Positions 1-9,331 are shown, numbered from the stretch's first letter. The stretch is 64,000 bases of DNA from Flavobacterium humi (GCF_004745595.1 NZ_SRLH01000002.1:124001-188000), one strand, 5' to 3'. Numbers and translations are program-made. The notes: generated by a model not told the origin, from the sequence alone.

Positions 1-806
1 GCGCCTTGATGGGATTGCAATGCATTGTGTATATGGGCGAAATCGACATCCGGAGGCAAGCTCCAAATGTAGCCAGGATGAAAATGCTTGGCGCCGAAGT
101 CCGGCCGGCGGTTTCCGGTTCCAAAACATTGAAAGACGCCACCAATGAAGCCATCCGGGATTGGATTAACAACCCTTTGGATACCTATTATATTATCGGT
201 TCGGTTGTGGGGCCGCATCCTTATCCGGATATGGTGGCCCGTTTCCAGAGCGTTATTTCTGCCGAAATAAAACAGCAGCTGCTCGAAAAAGAAGGGCGCG
301 ATACTCCCGATTATGTCATTGCCTGCGTGGGCGGCGGAAGCAATGCTGCCGGGGCTTTTTATCATTTTTTGGAAGAAAAAAAAGTAGGCCTGATTGCTGT
401 TGAAGCGGCGGGGAAAGGGATTCATTCCGGCGAAAGTGCAGCGACTTCGGTATTGGGGAAAACCGGTATCATACACGGCAGCAAAACGCTTTTGATGCAA
501 TCCGAAGACGGGCAGATTACCGAGCCTTATTCTATCTCGGCAGGTTTGGATTATCCTGGCGTAGGGCCGCTCCATGCGCATCTTTTCCAATCAAAAAGGG
601 CTGAATTCATGGCTGTTACCGACGATCAGGCTATGCAGGCAGGATTGGCTTTATGTAACATGGAAGGCATCATTCCCGCCATTGAAAGTGCCCATGCCCT
701 GGCCGTTTTGGAACAGCAAACCTTCCGGAAAGACGATGTGGTGGTCATTAATCTTTCCGGGCGCGGAGACAAGGACCTTAGCACGTATATCGATTATTTC
801 AAATAA
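1..806 (+). CDS. trpB: Tryptophan synthase beta subunit, 3' part (5' end outside window)
   Basis: This is the C-terminal two thirds of the PLP-dependent beta subunit, which joins indole and serine to make tryptophan in the cytoplasmic alpha2beta2 complex. The reading frame is open through base 3, so the gene starts upstream of the window; the catalytic lysine region (HKxN) is therefore not visible. Visible family signatures are PHPYPDMV, the phosphate-binding loop [16 protein letters not shown], the [13 protein letters not shown] loop and [11 protein letters not shown]. The frame closes with TAA at 804-806, and trpA follows after 49 bases, the usual trpBA order. The first in-frame ATG (position 9) is internal and should not be taken as the start. 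Identification is secure. Confidence 0.96.
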   Translation, partial: ALMGLQCIVYMGEIDIRRQAPNVARMKMLGAEVRPAVSGSKTLKDATNEAIRDWINNPLDTYYIIGSVVGPHPYPDMVARFQSVISAEIKQQLLEKEGRDTPDYVIACVGGGSNAAGAFYHFLEEKKVGLIAVEAAGKGIHSGESAATSVLGKTGIIHGSKTLLMQSEDGQITEPYSISAGLDYPGVGPLHAHLFQSKRAEFMAVTDDQAMQAGLALCNMEGIIPAIESAHALAVLEQQTFRKDDVVVINLSGRGDKDLSTYIDYFK

Positions 807-855
807 AAAGATAAGGCTTCAACAAATTAAAATAAATTATAACACATGACTGATA

Positions 856-1617
856 ATGAACCCTATTCATCAAAAATTACAAGAAAATAAAAAACTGCTG
901 TCTATTTATTTTACAGCAGGATTTCCGAACCTCAACGATACGGTTCCCATCCTAAACAGGCTTCAGGAAAACGGTGCGGATATGGTCGAAATCGGGTTGC
1001 CATTTAGCGATCCTTTGGCAGACGGTCCAACCATACAGGCAAGTTCGGCGCAGGCCCTGGCCAACGGCATGACTACAAAACTGCTTTTTGAGCAATTGCA
1101 AAGCATCCGGAAAACCATCCATATCCCGTTATTGATCATGGGCTATTTCAACCCTATTATGCAATTTGGTGTGGAAACATTCTGCCAAAAATGTGCCGAA
1201 ATTGGCATTGATGGCCTTATCATCCCAGACCTTCCGCTGGATATGTATGAAAAAGAATATAAAGCCATTTTTGAACACTACGGCCTGAAAAATGTGTTTT
1301 TGATCACGCCACAAACCTCGGACGAACGCATCCTGGCCATTGATGCCCTCTCCGATAGTTTTATTTATATGGTTTCTTCGGCTAGTGTTACAGGGAGCCA
1401 GGAAGGTTTCGGCGAAAGCCAGCAAGACTATTTCAAACGCATAGCACAAATGAAGCTGAAGAATCCCCAGATTGTAGGTTTTGGGGTTCATGACAGGAAA
1501 ACTTTCAATCAGGCGACCCAATATGCCAAAGGCGCTATCATTGGAAGTGCCTTCATCAAAAACCTGGCAGAAAATGGCATGGAAAACATTGGGGGTTTTC
1601 TAAAAAAAATAATCTAA
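856..1617 (+). CDS. trpA: Tryptophan synthase alpha subunit
   Basis: The 253-residue protein is a TIM-barrel lyase that cleaves indole-3-glycerol phosphate to indole and glyceraldehyde 3-phosphate and channels indole to TrpB. The family signature runs from E45 (equivalent to the catalytic Glu of the family) through IGLPFSDPLADGP, with D56 as the second catalytic acid; the phosphate-binding end has VGFGVHD and AIIGSAF. Length is normal for the family. It is the last gene of the trp operon here: the next gene is 122 bases away and is functionally unrelated. The intergenic stretch 1618-1739 shows no clear hairpin terminator. Confidence 0.96.
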   Translation: MNPIHQKLQENKKLLSIYFTAGFPNLNDTVPILNRLQENGADMVEIGLPFSDPLADGPTIQASSAQALANGMTTKLLFEQLQSIRKTIHIPLLIMGYFNPIMQFGVETFCQKCAEIGIDGLIIPDLPLDMYEKEYKAIFEHYGLKNVFLITPQTSDERILAIDALSDSFIYMVSSASVTGSQEGFGESQQDYFKRIAQMKLKNPQIVGFGVHDRKTFNQATQYAKGAIIGSAFIKNLAENGMENIGGFLKKII

Positions 1618-1739
1618 CAAACTCAATTTCAATACATAAGAAGAAGTTAAGAATCATTTAAGTCGTATTTATGGTGTTTTTCTTACAATTGCTTTTCTTT
1701 CTTTTGAGGCCTATTTAATCAACCAAATATCATAAAAGA

Positions 1740-2615
1740 ATGAAAACAATTAAAAAAACAAGCCTGATTATGTCTGCCATGGCATTAGGGATGCTATTTG
1801 CCTGTAGCAAAGACGATTCGGCAGAAACCGAAACTTCAAAAGAAGCCATTAGCCAGCCATCGGCATTAAACAAAGAATGCAGCTATGTAGACGCTTACTG
1901 GAGTTCGAATGCGTATTTGAATTCTACTATTATCAACACGACGCAGACCAATTTCATTTATGCCCAGAACACCAAGATTGCCAGCGTATTCGGGCAAGCA
2001 GCGGTAACATTGAGGATTGTGCATGACGACAGCAACCCGAATTCGACATACAATGCCATTTCGTATTCGTATCCGAAGAAAATTTATTTTGGGGAAGCTA
2101 TTTACAGAGCGGCTTTAGCCAAAGGCCAAATCGTTCCGGCCATGATCCTTGCCCATGAATTCGGGCACCAATTGCAATATGCGTACGGTTTGCCATCGGT
2201 ATCAGAAAGTACAGCCAGGCCAAACGAGCTCGAAGCTGACGGATTTGCCGGTTATTATATGCGAAAACCAAGCGGCTACAATGCTACTTGGGCTGCGGCC
2301 GGGCCGGCTTTCGAGTTTGCGTATGCCATTGGTGATTATTCGACCTCAAACCCTGGACATCACGGTACACCTCCGCAAAGGCGTTCTGCAACCCGTTTGG
2401 GCTGGTATTTAGGCGAATATAATCTTTCGGCTTCGGCTTTTGACAGCAATTTCTTCTACTATTATAATAATGTGTTGAGCGGTTCCTACAGAGGCGCAAG
2501 GCCGAGCACTGTTACTGATGAAATGGATGCTTTTATCAATTCTAAAATGGAGGAACTTCGAAAAATCAATTCCGGCGAAATCGATGGAACTGAATTCGGA
2601 AAGCTAAACGATTAA
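1740..2615 (+). CDS. Lipoprotein neutral zinc metallopeptidase
   Basis: The 291-aa protein begins with a lipoprotein signal peptide (hydrophobic core about residues 8-21, lipobox Cys at C22, followed by SKDDS), so it is probably anchored in the outer membrane. The zincin motif H139-E-F-G-H143 is followed 20 residues later by E163LEAD, the pattern of neutral zinc metallopeptidases in which the downstream Glu is the third metal ligand. GHHGTPPQRR in the C-terminal half also resembles that family. No substrate can be inferred. It stands alone, with its own terminator directly downstream. Membership in the metallopeptidase superfamily is firm; the exact family is inferred. Confidence 0.8.
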   Translation: MKTIKKTSLIMSAMALGMLFACSKDDSAETETSKEAISQPSALNKECSYVDAYWSSNAYLNSTIINTTQTNFIYAQNTKIASVFGQAAVTLRIVHDDSNPNSTYNAISYSYPKKIYFGEAIYRAALAKGQIVPAMILAHEFGHQLQYAYGLPSVSESTARPNELEADGFAGYYMRKPSGYNATWAAAGPAFEFAYAIGDYSTSNPGHHGTPPQRRSATRLGWYLGEYNLSASAFDSNFFYYYNNVLSGSYRGARPSTVTDEMDAFINSKMEELRKINSGEIDGTEFGKLND

Positions 2616-2638
2616 TCCTTATTTACCATTACATAAAA

Positions 2639-2667
2639 AGGCGGCCAGTTATAGGCTGCCTTTTTTT
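2639..2667 (+). terminator. Rho-independent terminator
   Basis: The arms AGGCGGCC (2639-2646) and GGCTGCCT (2654-2661) pair with one G-U wobble across a 7-base loop and are followed by a run of T. It ends the metallopeptidase transcript. Confidence 0.85.
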
Positions 2668-2714
2668 ATGGGCGTTGCGGAGGTTTTCAACTGTTAAATA
2701 AACGTTAAAATCAA

Positions 2715-2753
2715 TTTAAACAAACGTTTAATTTAAACAAACGTTTAATTTTG
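2715..2753 (+). promoter_or_regulatory. Tandem TetR operator overlapping the efflux operon promoter
   Basis: The 17-bp unit TTTAAACAAACGTTTAA occurs twice with no spacer (2715-2731 and 2732-2748). Each unit contains the inverted repeat TTAAAC-N4-GTTTAA. The last bases of the second copy are part of TAATTTTG (2746-2753), a perfect Bacteroidota -7 element, and the tetR start codon is 25 bases downstream. The natural reading is autorepression of the whole efflux operon by the TetR protein. The repeats are seen directly; binding is inferred. Confidence 0.8.
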
Positions 2754-2777
2754 TAGCCGAATTTAATACCTATACTA

Positions 2778-3401
2778 ATGACCGAATTTAATGATAAGCA
2801 AAATGAGATTCTTCTGGTAGCAGAAAAACTCTTTTCGGAGCATGGTTTCGACGGTACTTCGGTTAGGGATATTGCCAAAGAGGCCAATATCAATATTGCG
2901 ATGATTTCCTACTATTTTGGTTCGAAAGAAAAACTATTGGAAGCTTTGATTATCAATAGGATATCAGACCTTCGACTGGAAATGGAGAACCTTTTCAAGG
3001 AAAACCTTACTCCTTTTGAAAAAATCGACAGGCTAATCGAATTATACATCAGGCGGATCAATAAAAATTGCCGCATGTACCAGATCATCCATTTTGAGAT
3101 TGCCACCAAAAAAAGGGATATCAATTACCAATCTTTCAATGAAGTTAAAAAATACAATCTCCAGGCTTTAATGAAAATTATTGAAGAAGGCCAGGAAAAA
3201 GGGCTATTCGTCAAAAACATCGATGTGGCTTTGATTCCTCCTACCATCATGGGAACGTATTTCCACTTCCAGATGAACAAGCCTTTTTATGGTGAAATTT
3301 TCAATTTAAAAACAGAGGAAGATTTCGATACATACATCCTCACCCATCTAATAAAACACATTCAAAAAACAATTAAAGCGCTATTGGTTTATGAAAATTA
3401 A
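2778..3401 (+). CDS. TetR/AcrR family transcriptional regulator
   Basis: The 207-residue protein has the TetR N-terminal HTH: LFSEHGFDGTSVRDIAKEAN, then the recognition helix region ISYYFGSKEKLL (about residues 15-60). The remainder is an all-helical ligand-binding part of usual length. It is the first gene of an efflux operon; its last 11 bases overlap the start of the TolC-like gene, so the two are translationally coupled. The doubled palindrome in front of it is the likely operator, which suggests that an efflux substrate relieves self-repression. The ligand is unknown. Confidence 0.9.
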   Translation: MTEFNDKQNEILLVAEKLFSEHGFDGTSVRDIAKEANINIAMISYYFGSKEKLLEALIINRISDLRLEMENLFKENLTPFEKIDRLIELYIRRINKNCRMYQIIHFEIATKKRDINYQSFNEVKKYNLQALMKIIEEGQEKGLFVKNIDVALIPPTIMGTYFHFQMNKPFYGEIFNLKTEEDFDTYILTHLIKHIQKTIKALLVYEN

Positions 3402-4713
3402 CAAAACAATCCTAATTGCCATTTCCTTTTTAGGCATAACTGTTGGGTACGCTCAGGAAAGGAAAACACTTTCGCTCAAAGAAGCCATTTCGTTGGCAAC
3501 GACCAAAAGTAATGAGGCCAATCTTGCCAATATCAAGGTAGCTACTTCAAAACTGGAGATGGAAACCATGAAAAACAACCAATACCCTAACCTGAAAATC
3601 TCGGGGCAGTTCCTGCAGCTTACCAATGCCAATGTGGATTCCAGCCTTAAAACGGGAGGATCCGGAGGAAGTTCTTCTCCGCTGGAAGTAAGCCAGTTGC
3701 TTTTAGGCCAGGCGAATGTTTCGATGCCTATATTCAGTGGTTTCAAACTAAAAAACAGCATTTCGGCTTCCGAAAGTTTATACAAGGCCGAAACAGCCAA
3801 TTCTTCCCATACCAAAGAACAATTGGCTATTTATGTCGTGGAATTATTCGCCAAACTTTACCAATCACAGGAAACGGCAAAACTTATTGAGGAAAACCTG
3901 AAAAGCGCGCATCAGCGTACCGTCGATTTTACAGCTATGGAAGCCAACGGGATCATTCCCCGAAACGATCTTTTAAAAGCCCAGCTTCAGGAATCTAATG
4001 TCCAGCTTTCTTTGGATAGTGCCAATAAAAATGTAAGCGTGATTAATTATCAATTGGTTACTCTTTTGCAGTTGCCTGAAAACACGCAAATCGACATCGA
4101 TATCGAAACGATTAAAAACGATATGCTCAAAACGCAAAGCATGACTTTAAACGCACAGAGAAATGACCTGGAAGCACTGAATTTCCAGCAAAAAGCGTCA
4201 GAATCGGGTATAAAAGTGGCGCAAAGCGGTTATTATCCTTCCTTGTCCCTTGTAGGCGGTTATATTGCTTTCGACCTGAAAGATGTTATCACCGTTACCA
4301 ATGCGATGAATATCGGTGTGGGGCTTAGCTATGATTTATCTTCCATTTTCAAAAACGGGAAAGAAGTAAAACTGGCCAGGAGCAAATCCGAACAGGCCAA
4401 AACTGCCGTGTCCATCCTAACGGATAAAATCAAGGAAGAAACCCAACAGGCACAGGAAAATTACAACCTGTCCATGAAACAGAACATTGTCTACAAACAA
4501 GCTGTTGAGCAAGCTACTGAAAATTACAGGATCGTAAAAGACAAATACGACAACAGTTTATCTACGACCAATGATTTGCTCGAGGCAGACGTACAACAGC
4601 TTCAGACCAAAATAAATTTAGCCTTATCACAAGCAGATATTGCCTTAAAATACTACCAGTTGCAATTTGCGGCAGGAAAATTAATCAACTCATTCAATCT
4701 TTCTCAAAACTAA
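3391..4713 (+). CDS. TolC-family outer membrane efflux protein
   Basis: The 440-aa protein has a signal peptide ending in VGYAQ (about residue 21) and then two related halves of long helical repeats typical of outer-membrane factors (LSLKEAISLATTKS near residue 27; NYRIVKDKYDNSLSTTNDLL near 380). It would form the outer-membrane channel of a tripartite pump. The start overlaps the tetR end by 11 bases; the HlyD-like gene begins 13 bases after its stop. The pairing with an EmrA-like adaptor and an EmrB-like MFS pump defines an EmrAB-TolC-type system. Confidence 0.9.
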   Translation: MKINKTILIAISFLGITVGYAQERKTLSLKEAISLATTKSNEANLANIKVATSKLEMETMKNNQYPNLKISGQFLQLTNANVDSSLKTGGSGGSSSPLEVSQLLLGQANVSMPIFSGFKLKNSISASESLYKAETANSSHTKEQLAIYVVELFAKLYQSQETAKLIEENLKSAHQRTVDFTAMEANGIIPRNDLLKAQLQESNVQLSLDSANKNVSVINYQLVTLLQLPENTQIDIDIETIKNDMLKTQSMTLNAQRNDLEALNFQQKASESGIKVAQSGYYPSLSLVGGYIAFDLKDVITVTNAMNIGVGLSYDLSSIFKNGKEVKLARSKSEQAKTAVSILTDKIKEETQQAQENYNLSMKQNIVYKQAVEQATENYRIVKDKYDNSLSTTNDLLEADVQQLQTKINLALSQADIALKYYQLQFAAGKLINSFNLSQN

Positions 4714-4726
4714 ATATTTCATCACA

Positions 4727-5806
4727 ATGGAAAAGAAAAAAACGAACAAGAAATTCATACTGATCTTTACAGTCCTAATCCTTTTAGGCGGTACATACGG
4801 CGTTTACAAATACCTTCATTCACTTGCCCATGAAATGACTGATGATGCACAAGTGGAAAAAAACATGAATCCGATCATCCCAAGGGTATCCGGATACATT
4901 ACCAAAGTATATGTAAAAGACAATCAGTTCGTTAAAAAAGGAGATACTTTATTTACCATCGACAACAGGGATTATATGGTAAAAGTAGCCGAAGCGAAAG
5001 CAGCCCTTATCGGAGCAGAAGAAAACTATGCGGTTTCCAAAGCAGATATCGGGACAGCCCAAGCCAACGTTTCCGTATCGGATGCGAATGTACAATCTGC
5101 CAGCGGAAATATCGAAACAGCAAAAATACGACTGACAAGAGCCTCAAACGATTACGAGCGTTACAACAATCTTTACAAAAACCATTCGATTACCAAACAG
5201 CAATTTGAACAAGCCGAAGCAGCCAAACTCGAGGCTCAAAGCCAATTGAGAATCCTTCAGGAGCAACAAAAAGCGACTTCTTACCAAAAAACCGTGGCCG
5301 CTTCCCGCTCTAATGTTTCGTCCAAACAGGCTGAAGTAGCTGCCGCCAACATCAAACGCGCCCAAGCTGTTTTGGAAGCTGCCGAACTCAACCTGAACTA
5401 TACCGTTGTGACCGCAGCCATTGACGGCCAGGTATCCAAAATCGCGATACAGCCGGGCCAGTTCATCCAACCGGGGCAATCCTTGTTTTATGTCATCAAC
5501 AACCAGGACGTGTGGGTTATCGCTAATTTCAAAGAAACCCAATTGAACAAAATGGTCGAAGGCCAGAAAGTAACCATCAAGGCCGATGCCTTCCCGGACG
5601 TGGAATTTGAAGGGACAATCGCTTCGTTTTCACCAGCAACCGGTGCCCGTTTCTCTATTTTGCCTCCGGACAACGCTACCGGGAACTTTGTAAAAACCAT
5701 CCAGCGTTTGCCAGTAAAAATAAGTCTTAACGCTACAAACGACGCTTCAAAAGTAAAATTATTGCGTCCCGGGATGAATGTAGACGTAGATGTTCATATC
5801 AAATAA
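4727..5806 (+). CDS. HlyD/EmrA-family periplasmic adaptor
   Basis: The 359-aa membrane-fusion protein has one N-terminal transmembrane segment (about residues 9-27). A biotinyl/lipoyl-like half follows (IIPRVSGYITKVYVKDNQFVKKGD), then a long coiled coil rich in Ala, Gln and Lys (about 85-215), then the second lipoyl half and beta-barrel (AAIDGQVSKIAIQPGQFIQPG). It ends in the typical LRPGMNVDVDVHIK. It bridges the MFS pump in the inner membrane and the TolC-like channel. It is the third gene of the tetR-led operon. Confidence 0.9.
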   Translation: MEKKKTNKKFILIFTVLILLGGTYGVYKYLHSLAHEMTDDAQVEKNMNPIIPRVSGYITKVYVKDNQFVKKGDTLFTIDNRDYMVKVAEAKAALIGAEENYAVSKADIGTAQANVSVSDANVQSASGNIETAKIRLTRASNDYERYNNLYKNHSITKQQFEQAEAAKLEAQSQLRILQEQQKATSYQKTVAASRSNVSSKQAEVAAANIKRAQAVLEAAELNLNYTVVTAAIDGQVSKIAIQPGQFIQPGQSLFYVINNQDVWVIANFKETQLNKMVEGQKVTIKADAFPDVEFEGTIASFSPATGARFSILPPDNATGNFVKTIQRLPVKISLNATNDASKVKLLRPGMNVDVDVHIK

Positions 5807-5812
5807 TTTATA

Positions 5813-5892
5813 AGGAGCTATTTCCTGCTATTCACTGCAATCTTTTTTCGGCAAGGACCTCAAAAAGGATTTCCGTTTCTATCAGGGCTAGG
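5813..5892. repeat. Probable interspersed palindromic repeat
   Basis: The only real gap in the efflux operon holds an imperfect long inverted repeat. The left part contains CCTGCTATTC...AATCTTTTTT and the right part AAAAAGGATTT...ATCAGGGCTAGG; they fold back on each other around TCGGCAAGGACCTC. Its outer ends (GGAGCTATTTCC and GGGCTAGG) resemble, from memory, a REP-like sequence repeated in many Flavobacterium genomes. Only one copy is in the window, so repetition is not shown here. Confidence 0.5.
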
Positions 5893-5938
5893 CATTCCGC
5901 TTGAAACAAATTATCAATTGCTAATTATCAATTAAAAT

Positions 5939-7528
5939 ATGGCAACAACGACAGCAGCAGAAGACGATTTAGTCGAATACGGCTTCAGGAGAGTCATCAT
6001 TACCATTACGGCCGTGCTTTGCGCATTGCTCGAAATAGTCGACACCACGATCGTAAACGTGGCCCTAACCAACATGCGCGGGAGTTTGGGCGCGACCTTA
6101 ACCGATGTAGCCTGGGTAATTACGGCCTACGCTATTGCCAACGTAATCGTAATCCCGATGACAAGCTGGTTATCACAGCAATTCGGAAGGCGTAATTATT
6201 TTGCCGCTTCCATCATCATATTTACTGTCGCTTCCTTTTTATGCGGGAACGCGACCAATATTTGGGAACTTGTGGCTTTCCGTTTTATACAAGGACTCGG
6301 AGGTGGTGCCCTGCTGGTAACCGCTCAAACCATCATCACCGAAAGTTACCCTGTGGCAAAACGCGGAATGGCCCAAGCCATTTACGGAATGGGAGTAATC
6401 GTAGGGCCTACGCTTGGACCGCCTTTGGGAGGGTATATCGTGGAGCATTATTCCTGGCCGTATATCTTCTATATCAATATCCCTTTGGGAATTATTGCAA
6501 CTATCTTGACTTTAAGTTTTGTCAGAAGCCCTAAATATGGCGAAAAACTAAAAGCCAACCAGGTTGACTGGTGGGGAATCTTATTCCTTTCCGCTTTTAT
6601 CGGTTCGTTACAGTTTGTTTTGGAACACGGCCAGCAGGACGATTGGTTTGACAATGGTTTAATTGTTCTTTTAAGCATTGTTTCTTTCTTTGGCTTACTG
6701 GCATTTATCTGGCGGGAACTTACCTATAAATATCCTATCGTAAATCTAAGTGTCCTAAAAGACGGCAACTTACGCATCGGGATTTTAATGGGTTTCATCC
6801 TCGGATTTGGATTGTATGGTTCAACGCTTGTCATTCCTATCTATACACAGTCAGTTTTAGGCTGGACTGCCCTTGATGCCGGCTTGCTGCTCATCCCAGG
6901 TTCTATTACAACAGCCATCTTAATGCCTTTTGTTGGGAAAATGATCCAAAAGGGAATTCCTCAGGGATATATGATCGCCGTAGGGTTTTTGGTCTTTTTC
7001 TTCTTTACTTTCTGGATGCGGAACGTTATGACGATAGATACGGGCGTTGAGCATTTCTGGTGGCCATTGATTATGAGAGGGATCGGATTGGGATTATTGT
7101 TCGTGCCTATTACGACCTTATCTTTATCTACATTAAAAGGAAAACATATTGGCGAAGGTGCCGCTTTTACCGGGATGATGCGACAATTGGGAGGATCGTT
7201 CGGTATTGCCATCATCACCACTTTCATCACAAGGTTTACACAAAAACACAGAGTAGATTTGGTGGCCCATCTTGATGGCAGCAGGATTGAAGTGCAACAG
7301 CGCATCCAGATATTGCAAAAAGGTTTTATGTCCAAAGGGTTCAGTTCGAATGAAGCTTTAAACAAAGCCTACCAGGTTATGGACTTTTCCATCCTGAAGC
7401 AAAGCACCGTTTTGTCTTATATGGATATCTTCCTTTACCTTGGGATCATGTTTTTATTTTGCATTCTTTTTGTTTTCCTGATTAAGCGAAGCAAAAACAT
7501 TATCAACCCTGCCGATGCCATGCATTAA
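5939..7528 (+). CDS. MFS multidrug transporter, DHA2 (EmrB/QacA) family
   Basis: The 529-aa protein has about 14 hydrophobic segments. The DHA2 signature sequence is seen early (TTIVNVALTNMRGSLGAT, then WVITAYAIANVIVIPMTSWL) with motif A (LSQQFGRRNYF) and motif C (GMGVIVGPTLGPPLGGYIV). It is the proton-coupled inner-membrane pump partner of the HlyD-like and TolC-like proteins upstream. A 132-base gap containing a palindromic repeat separates it from the adaptor gene, but same-strand order supports one operon. Confidence 0.92.
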   Translation: MATTTAAEDDLVEYGFRRVIITITAVLCALLEIVDTTIVNVALTNMRGSLGATLTDVAWVITAYAIANVIVIPMTSWLSQQFGRRNYFAASIIIFTVASFLCGNATNIWELVAFRFIQGLGGGALLVTAQTIITESYPVAKRGMAQAIYGMGVIVGPTLGPPLGGYIVEHYSWPYIFYINIPLGIIATILTLSFVRSPKYGEKLKANQVDWWGILFLSAFIGSLQFVLEHGQQDDWFDNGLIVLLSIVSFFGLLAFIWRELTYKYPIVNLSVLKDGNLRIGILMGFILGFGLYGSTLVIPIYTQSVLGWTALDAGLLLIPGSITTAILMPFVGKMIQKGIPQGYMIAVGFLVFFFFTFWMRNVMTIDTGVEHFWWPLIMRGIGLGLLFVPITTLSLSTLKGKHIGEGAAFTGMMRQLGGSFGIAIITTFITRFTQKHRVDLVAHLDGSRIEVQQRIQILQKGFMSKGFSSNEALNKAYQVMDFSILKQSTVLSYMDIFLYLGIMFLFCILFVFLIKRSKNIINPADAMH

Positions 7529-7571
7529 AAACAGGAAAAGTTAAACCGAAATAACCGATTGAAATAATTGG

Positions 7572-7579
7572 TATATTTG
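7572..7579 (+). promoter_or_regulatory. -7 promoter element of kdsA
   Basis: TATATTTG matches the Bacteroidota -7 consensus TAnnTTTG and lies 17 bases before the kdsA ATG. No good -33 element was found. Confidence 0.6.
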
Positions 7580-7596
7580 CAAAAAAATTACAACAC

Positions 7597-8415
7597 ATGA
7601 ACTTACAAAATATCCCTAATATCAAACACTTAGATAGTGGGAATTTCTTCATTTTGGCGGGGCCGTGCGCTATTGAAGGAGAAGAAATGGCCATGAGGAT
7701 TGCTGAAAAACTAGTCGGTATTACAGATAAACTGCATATTCCGTATGTTTTCAAAGGATCTTTCAAAAAAGCGAACCGCTCCAGGATTGACAGTTTTTCC
7801 GGGATTGGTGATGAGAAAGCCTTGAAGATTTTAGAAAAAGTATCCAAAGAATTCGGCGTGCCTACCGTTACAGACATCCATACCAATGAAGATGCCGCTA
7901 TGGCTGCCCAGTATGTTGATGTACTCCAGATTCCGGCTTTTTTGGTCCGTCAAACAGATTTGGTTGTCGCTGCAGCGAATACCGGAAAAACCGTCAACCT
8001 GAAAAAAGGCCAGTTTATGAGCCCGGAAAGCATGAAACACGCGGTTCAGAAAGTGCTGGATTGCAACAACCAGAATGTAATGGTAACAGACAGAGGGACT
8101 ATGTTCGGGTATCAGGATATGATCGTGGATTTCCGCGGTATCCCAACCATGCAGAATATGGCCACTACCGTTTTGGACGTTACCCATTCCTTGCAACAAC
8201 CCAATCAGATGACAGGTGTAACCGGCGGACGTCCTGATATGATTGAAACCATTGCCAAAGCAGGTATTGCCGTTGGGGTTGACGGGATTTTCATCGAAAC
8301 CCATTTTGATCCGGCAAATGCCAAAAGCGATGGTGCCAACATGCTCCACCTTGATTATTTTGAAGGTTTGATGACCAAACTTGTCGCTATAAGGCAAACC
8401 ATCAATCAATTTTAA
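7597..8415 (+). CDS. kdsA: 3-deoxy-8-phosphooctulonate synthase (KDO-8-P synthase)
   Basis: The 272-aa cytoplasmic enzyme condenses phosphoenolpyruvate with arabinose 5-phosphate to make KDO-8-phosphate for lipopolysaccharide inner core. Signatures are LAGPCAIEGEE near residue 20, FKGSFKKANRSR, TDIHT, QIPAFLVRQTDL, TDRGTMFGYQD and IFIETHFDP. Length and motif order are those of the family. Its own promoter sits just upstream. An outer-membrane protein gene follows 15 bases later and may be cotranscribed. Confidence 0.96.
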   Translation: MNLQNIPNIKHLDSGNFFILAGPCAIEGEEMAMRIAEKLVGITDKLHIPYVFKGSFKKANRSRIDSFSGIGDEKALKILEKVSKEFGVPTVTDIHTNEDAAMAAQYVDVLQIPAFLVRQTDLVVAAANTGKTVNLKKGQFMSPESMKHAVQKVLDCNNQNVMVTDRGTMFGYQDMIVDFRGIPTMQNMATTVLDVTHSLQQPNQMTGVTGGRPDMIETIAKAGIAVGVDGIFIETHFDPANAKSDGANMLHLDYFEGLMTKLVAIRQTINQF

Positions 8416-8430
8416 TTATTTTTTACAACG

Positions 8431-9282
8431 ATGAAACATTCATTTTTGACAGTGGTGCTGTTTTTCTGCGCTGTCTTTCAAACACTTTCCGCACAGGAAA
8501 CTGTAGCTAGTCCTGAAAAATACACGGCTCACAATAAGGGGAAATTTTACGTGTATTGGGGCGGGAACCGGGAATCTTATACCAAATCCGACATTCATTT
8601 CAGGGGAGCGGATTACGATTTTACATTATATGATGTTACAGCCCACGATAAGCCAAAAGGCTGGCATGTAGATTATGTAAACCCGGCCAGGATGACCATT
8701 CCGCAGACCAATTTGCGTATTGGGTATTTTTTTACCGACAAATACAATGTTTCCATTGGTGTAGACCACATGAAATATGTCATGTTCCAGGACAGGGCCG
8801 TAAATTACAGCGGTTATTACCCAAATGAAGGAAGTTATGGCGAAGCAATGCCGGAAGACAACAGCCAGGTTATGCTAACCGAACAATTCCTGACTTATGA
8901 GCACACAGACGGTTTGAATTATGTAAATACGGAAGTGGCCCGTGTAGATGACATATCGCATTTAATCGGTTTGCCCAATACGGATAAGTTCCAGGTTAAT
9001 ATTACCGAAGGCCTTGGAGGCGGTATACTGTATCCGAAAACCAATGCCAAGCTTTTAGGAAAAGAACGCCATGACGATTTCCACATTTCGGGGTTCGGGG
9101 TTTCGGCAAAAGCAGGTTTAAACTTTACTTTCTTTAAATATTTCTTCATCCAGACGGAATTAAAAGGAGGTTACATTGACATGAAAGACATCAAAACCAC
9201 TTTTGAAGATGCCGACAAAGCCAGCCAGCATTTTTGGTTCCTACAGCGAAACATTACCGTTGGAGGAATTTTCAGAGTATAA
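8431..9282 (+). CDS. Hypothetical outer-membrane protein
   Basis: The 283-aa protein has a signal peptide cut after about residue 21 (QTLSAQ). The rest is rich in alternating aromatic and polar residues (LRIGYFFTDKYNVSIGVDHM; YFFIQTELKGGYIDM) and ends in ITVGGIFRV, a C-terminus with the beta-signal character of outer-membrane barrels. No enzymatic motif is visible. It follows kdsA closely and is ended by a clear terminator. The barrel assignment is inference from composition and length. Confidence 0.65.
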   Translation: MKHSFLTVVLFFCAVFQTLSAQETVASPEKYTAHNKGKFYVYWGGNRESYTKSDIHFRGADYDFTLYDVTAHDKPKGWHVDYVNPARMTIPQTNLRIGYFFTDKYNVSIGVDHMKYVMFQDRAVNYSGYYPNEGSYGEAMPEDNSQVMLTEQFLTYEHTDGLNYVNTEVARVDDISHLIGLPNTDKFQVNITEGLGGGILYPKTNAKLLGKERHDDFHISGFGVSAKAGLNFTFFKYFFIQTELKGGYIDMKDIKTTFEDADKASQHFWFLQRNITVGGIFRV

Positions 9283-9300
9283 AACATTACATTTTAAGCA

Positions 9301-9331
9301 AAAAAGCCCTGTTATAAGGGCTTTTCGTTTT
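9301..9331 (+). terminator. Rho-independent terminator
   Basis: AAAAGCCCT (9302-9310) and AGGGCTTTT (9317-9325) form a perfect 9-bp stem followed by a T-rich tract. It closes the kdsA/outer-membrane-protein transcript. Confidence 0.85.

Noticed and set aside
2715..2748. CRISPR-like repeat
   Set aside because: Only two copies and no spacer between them; an operator is the simpler explanation.
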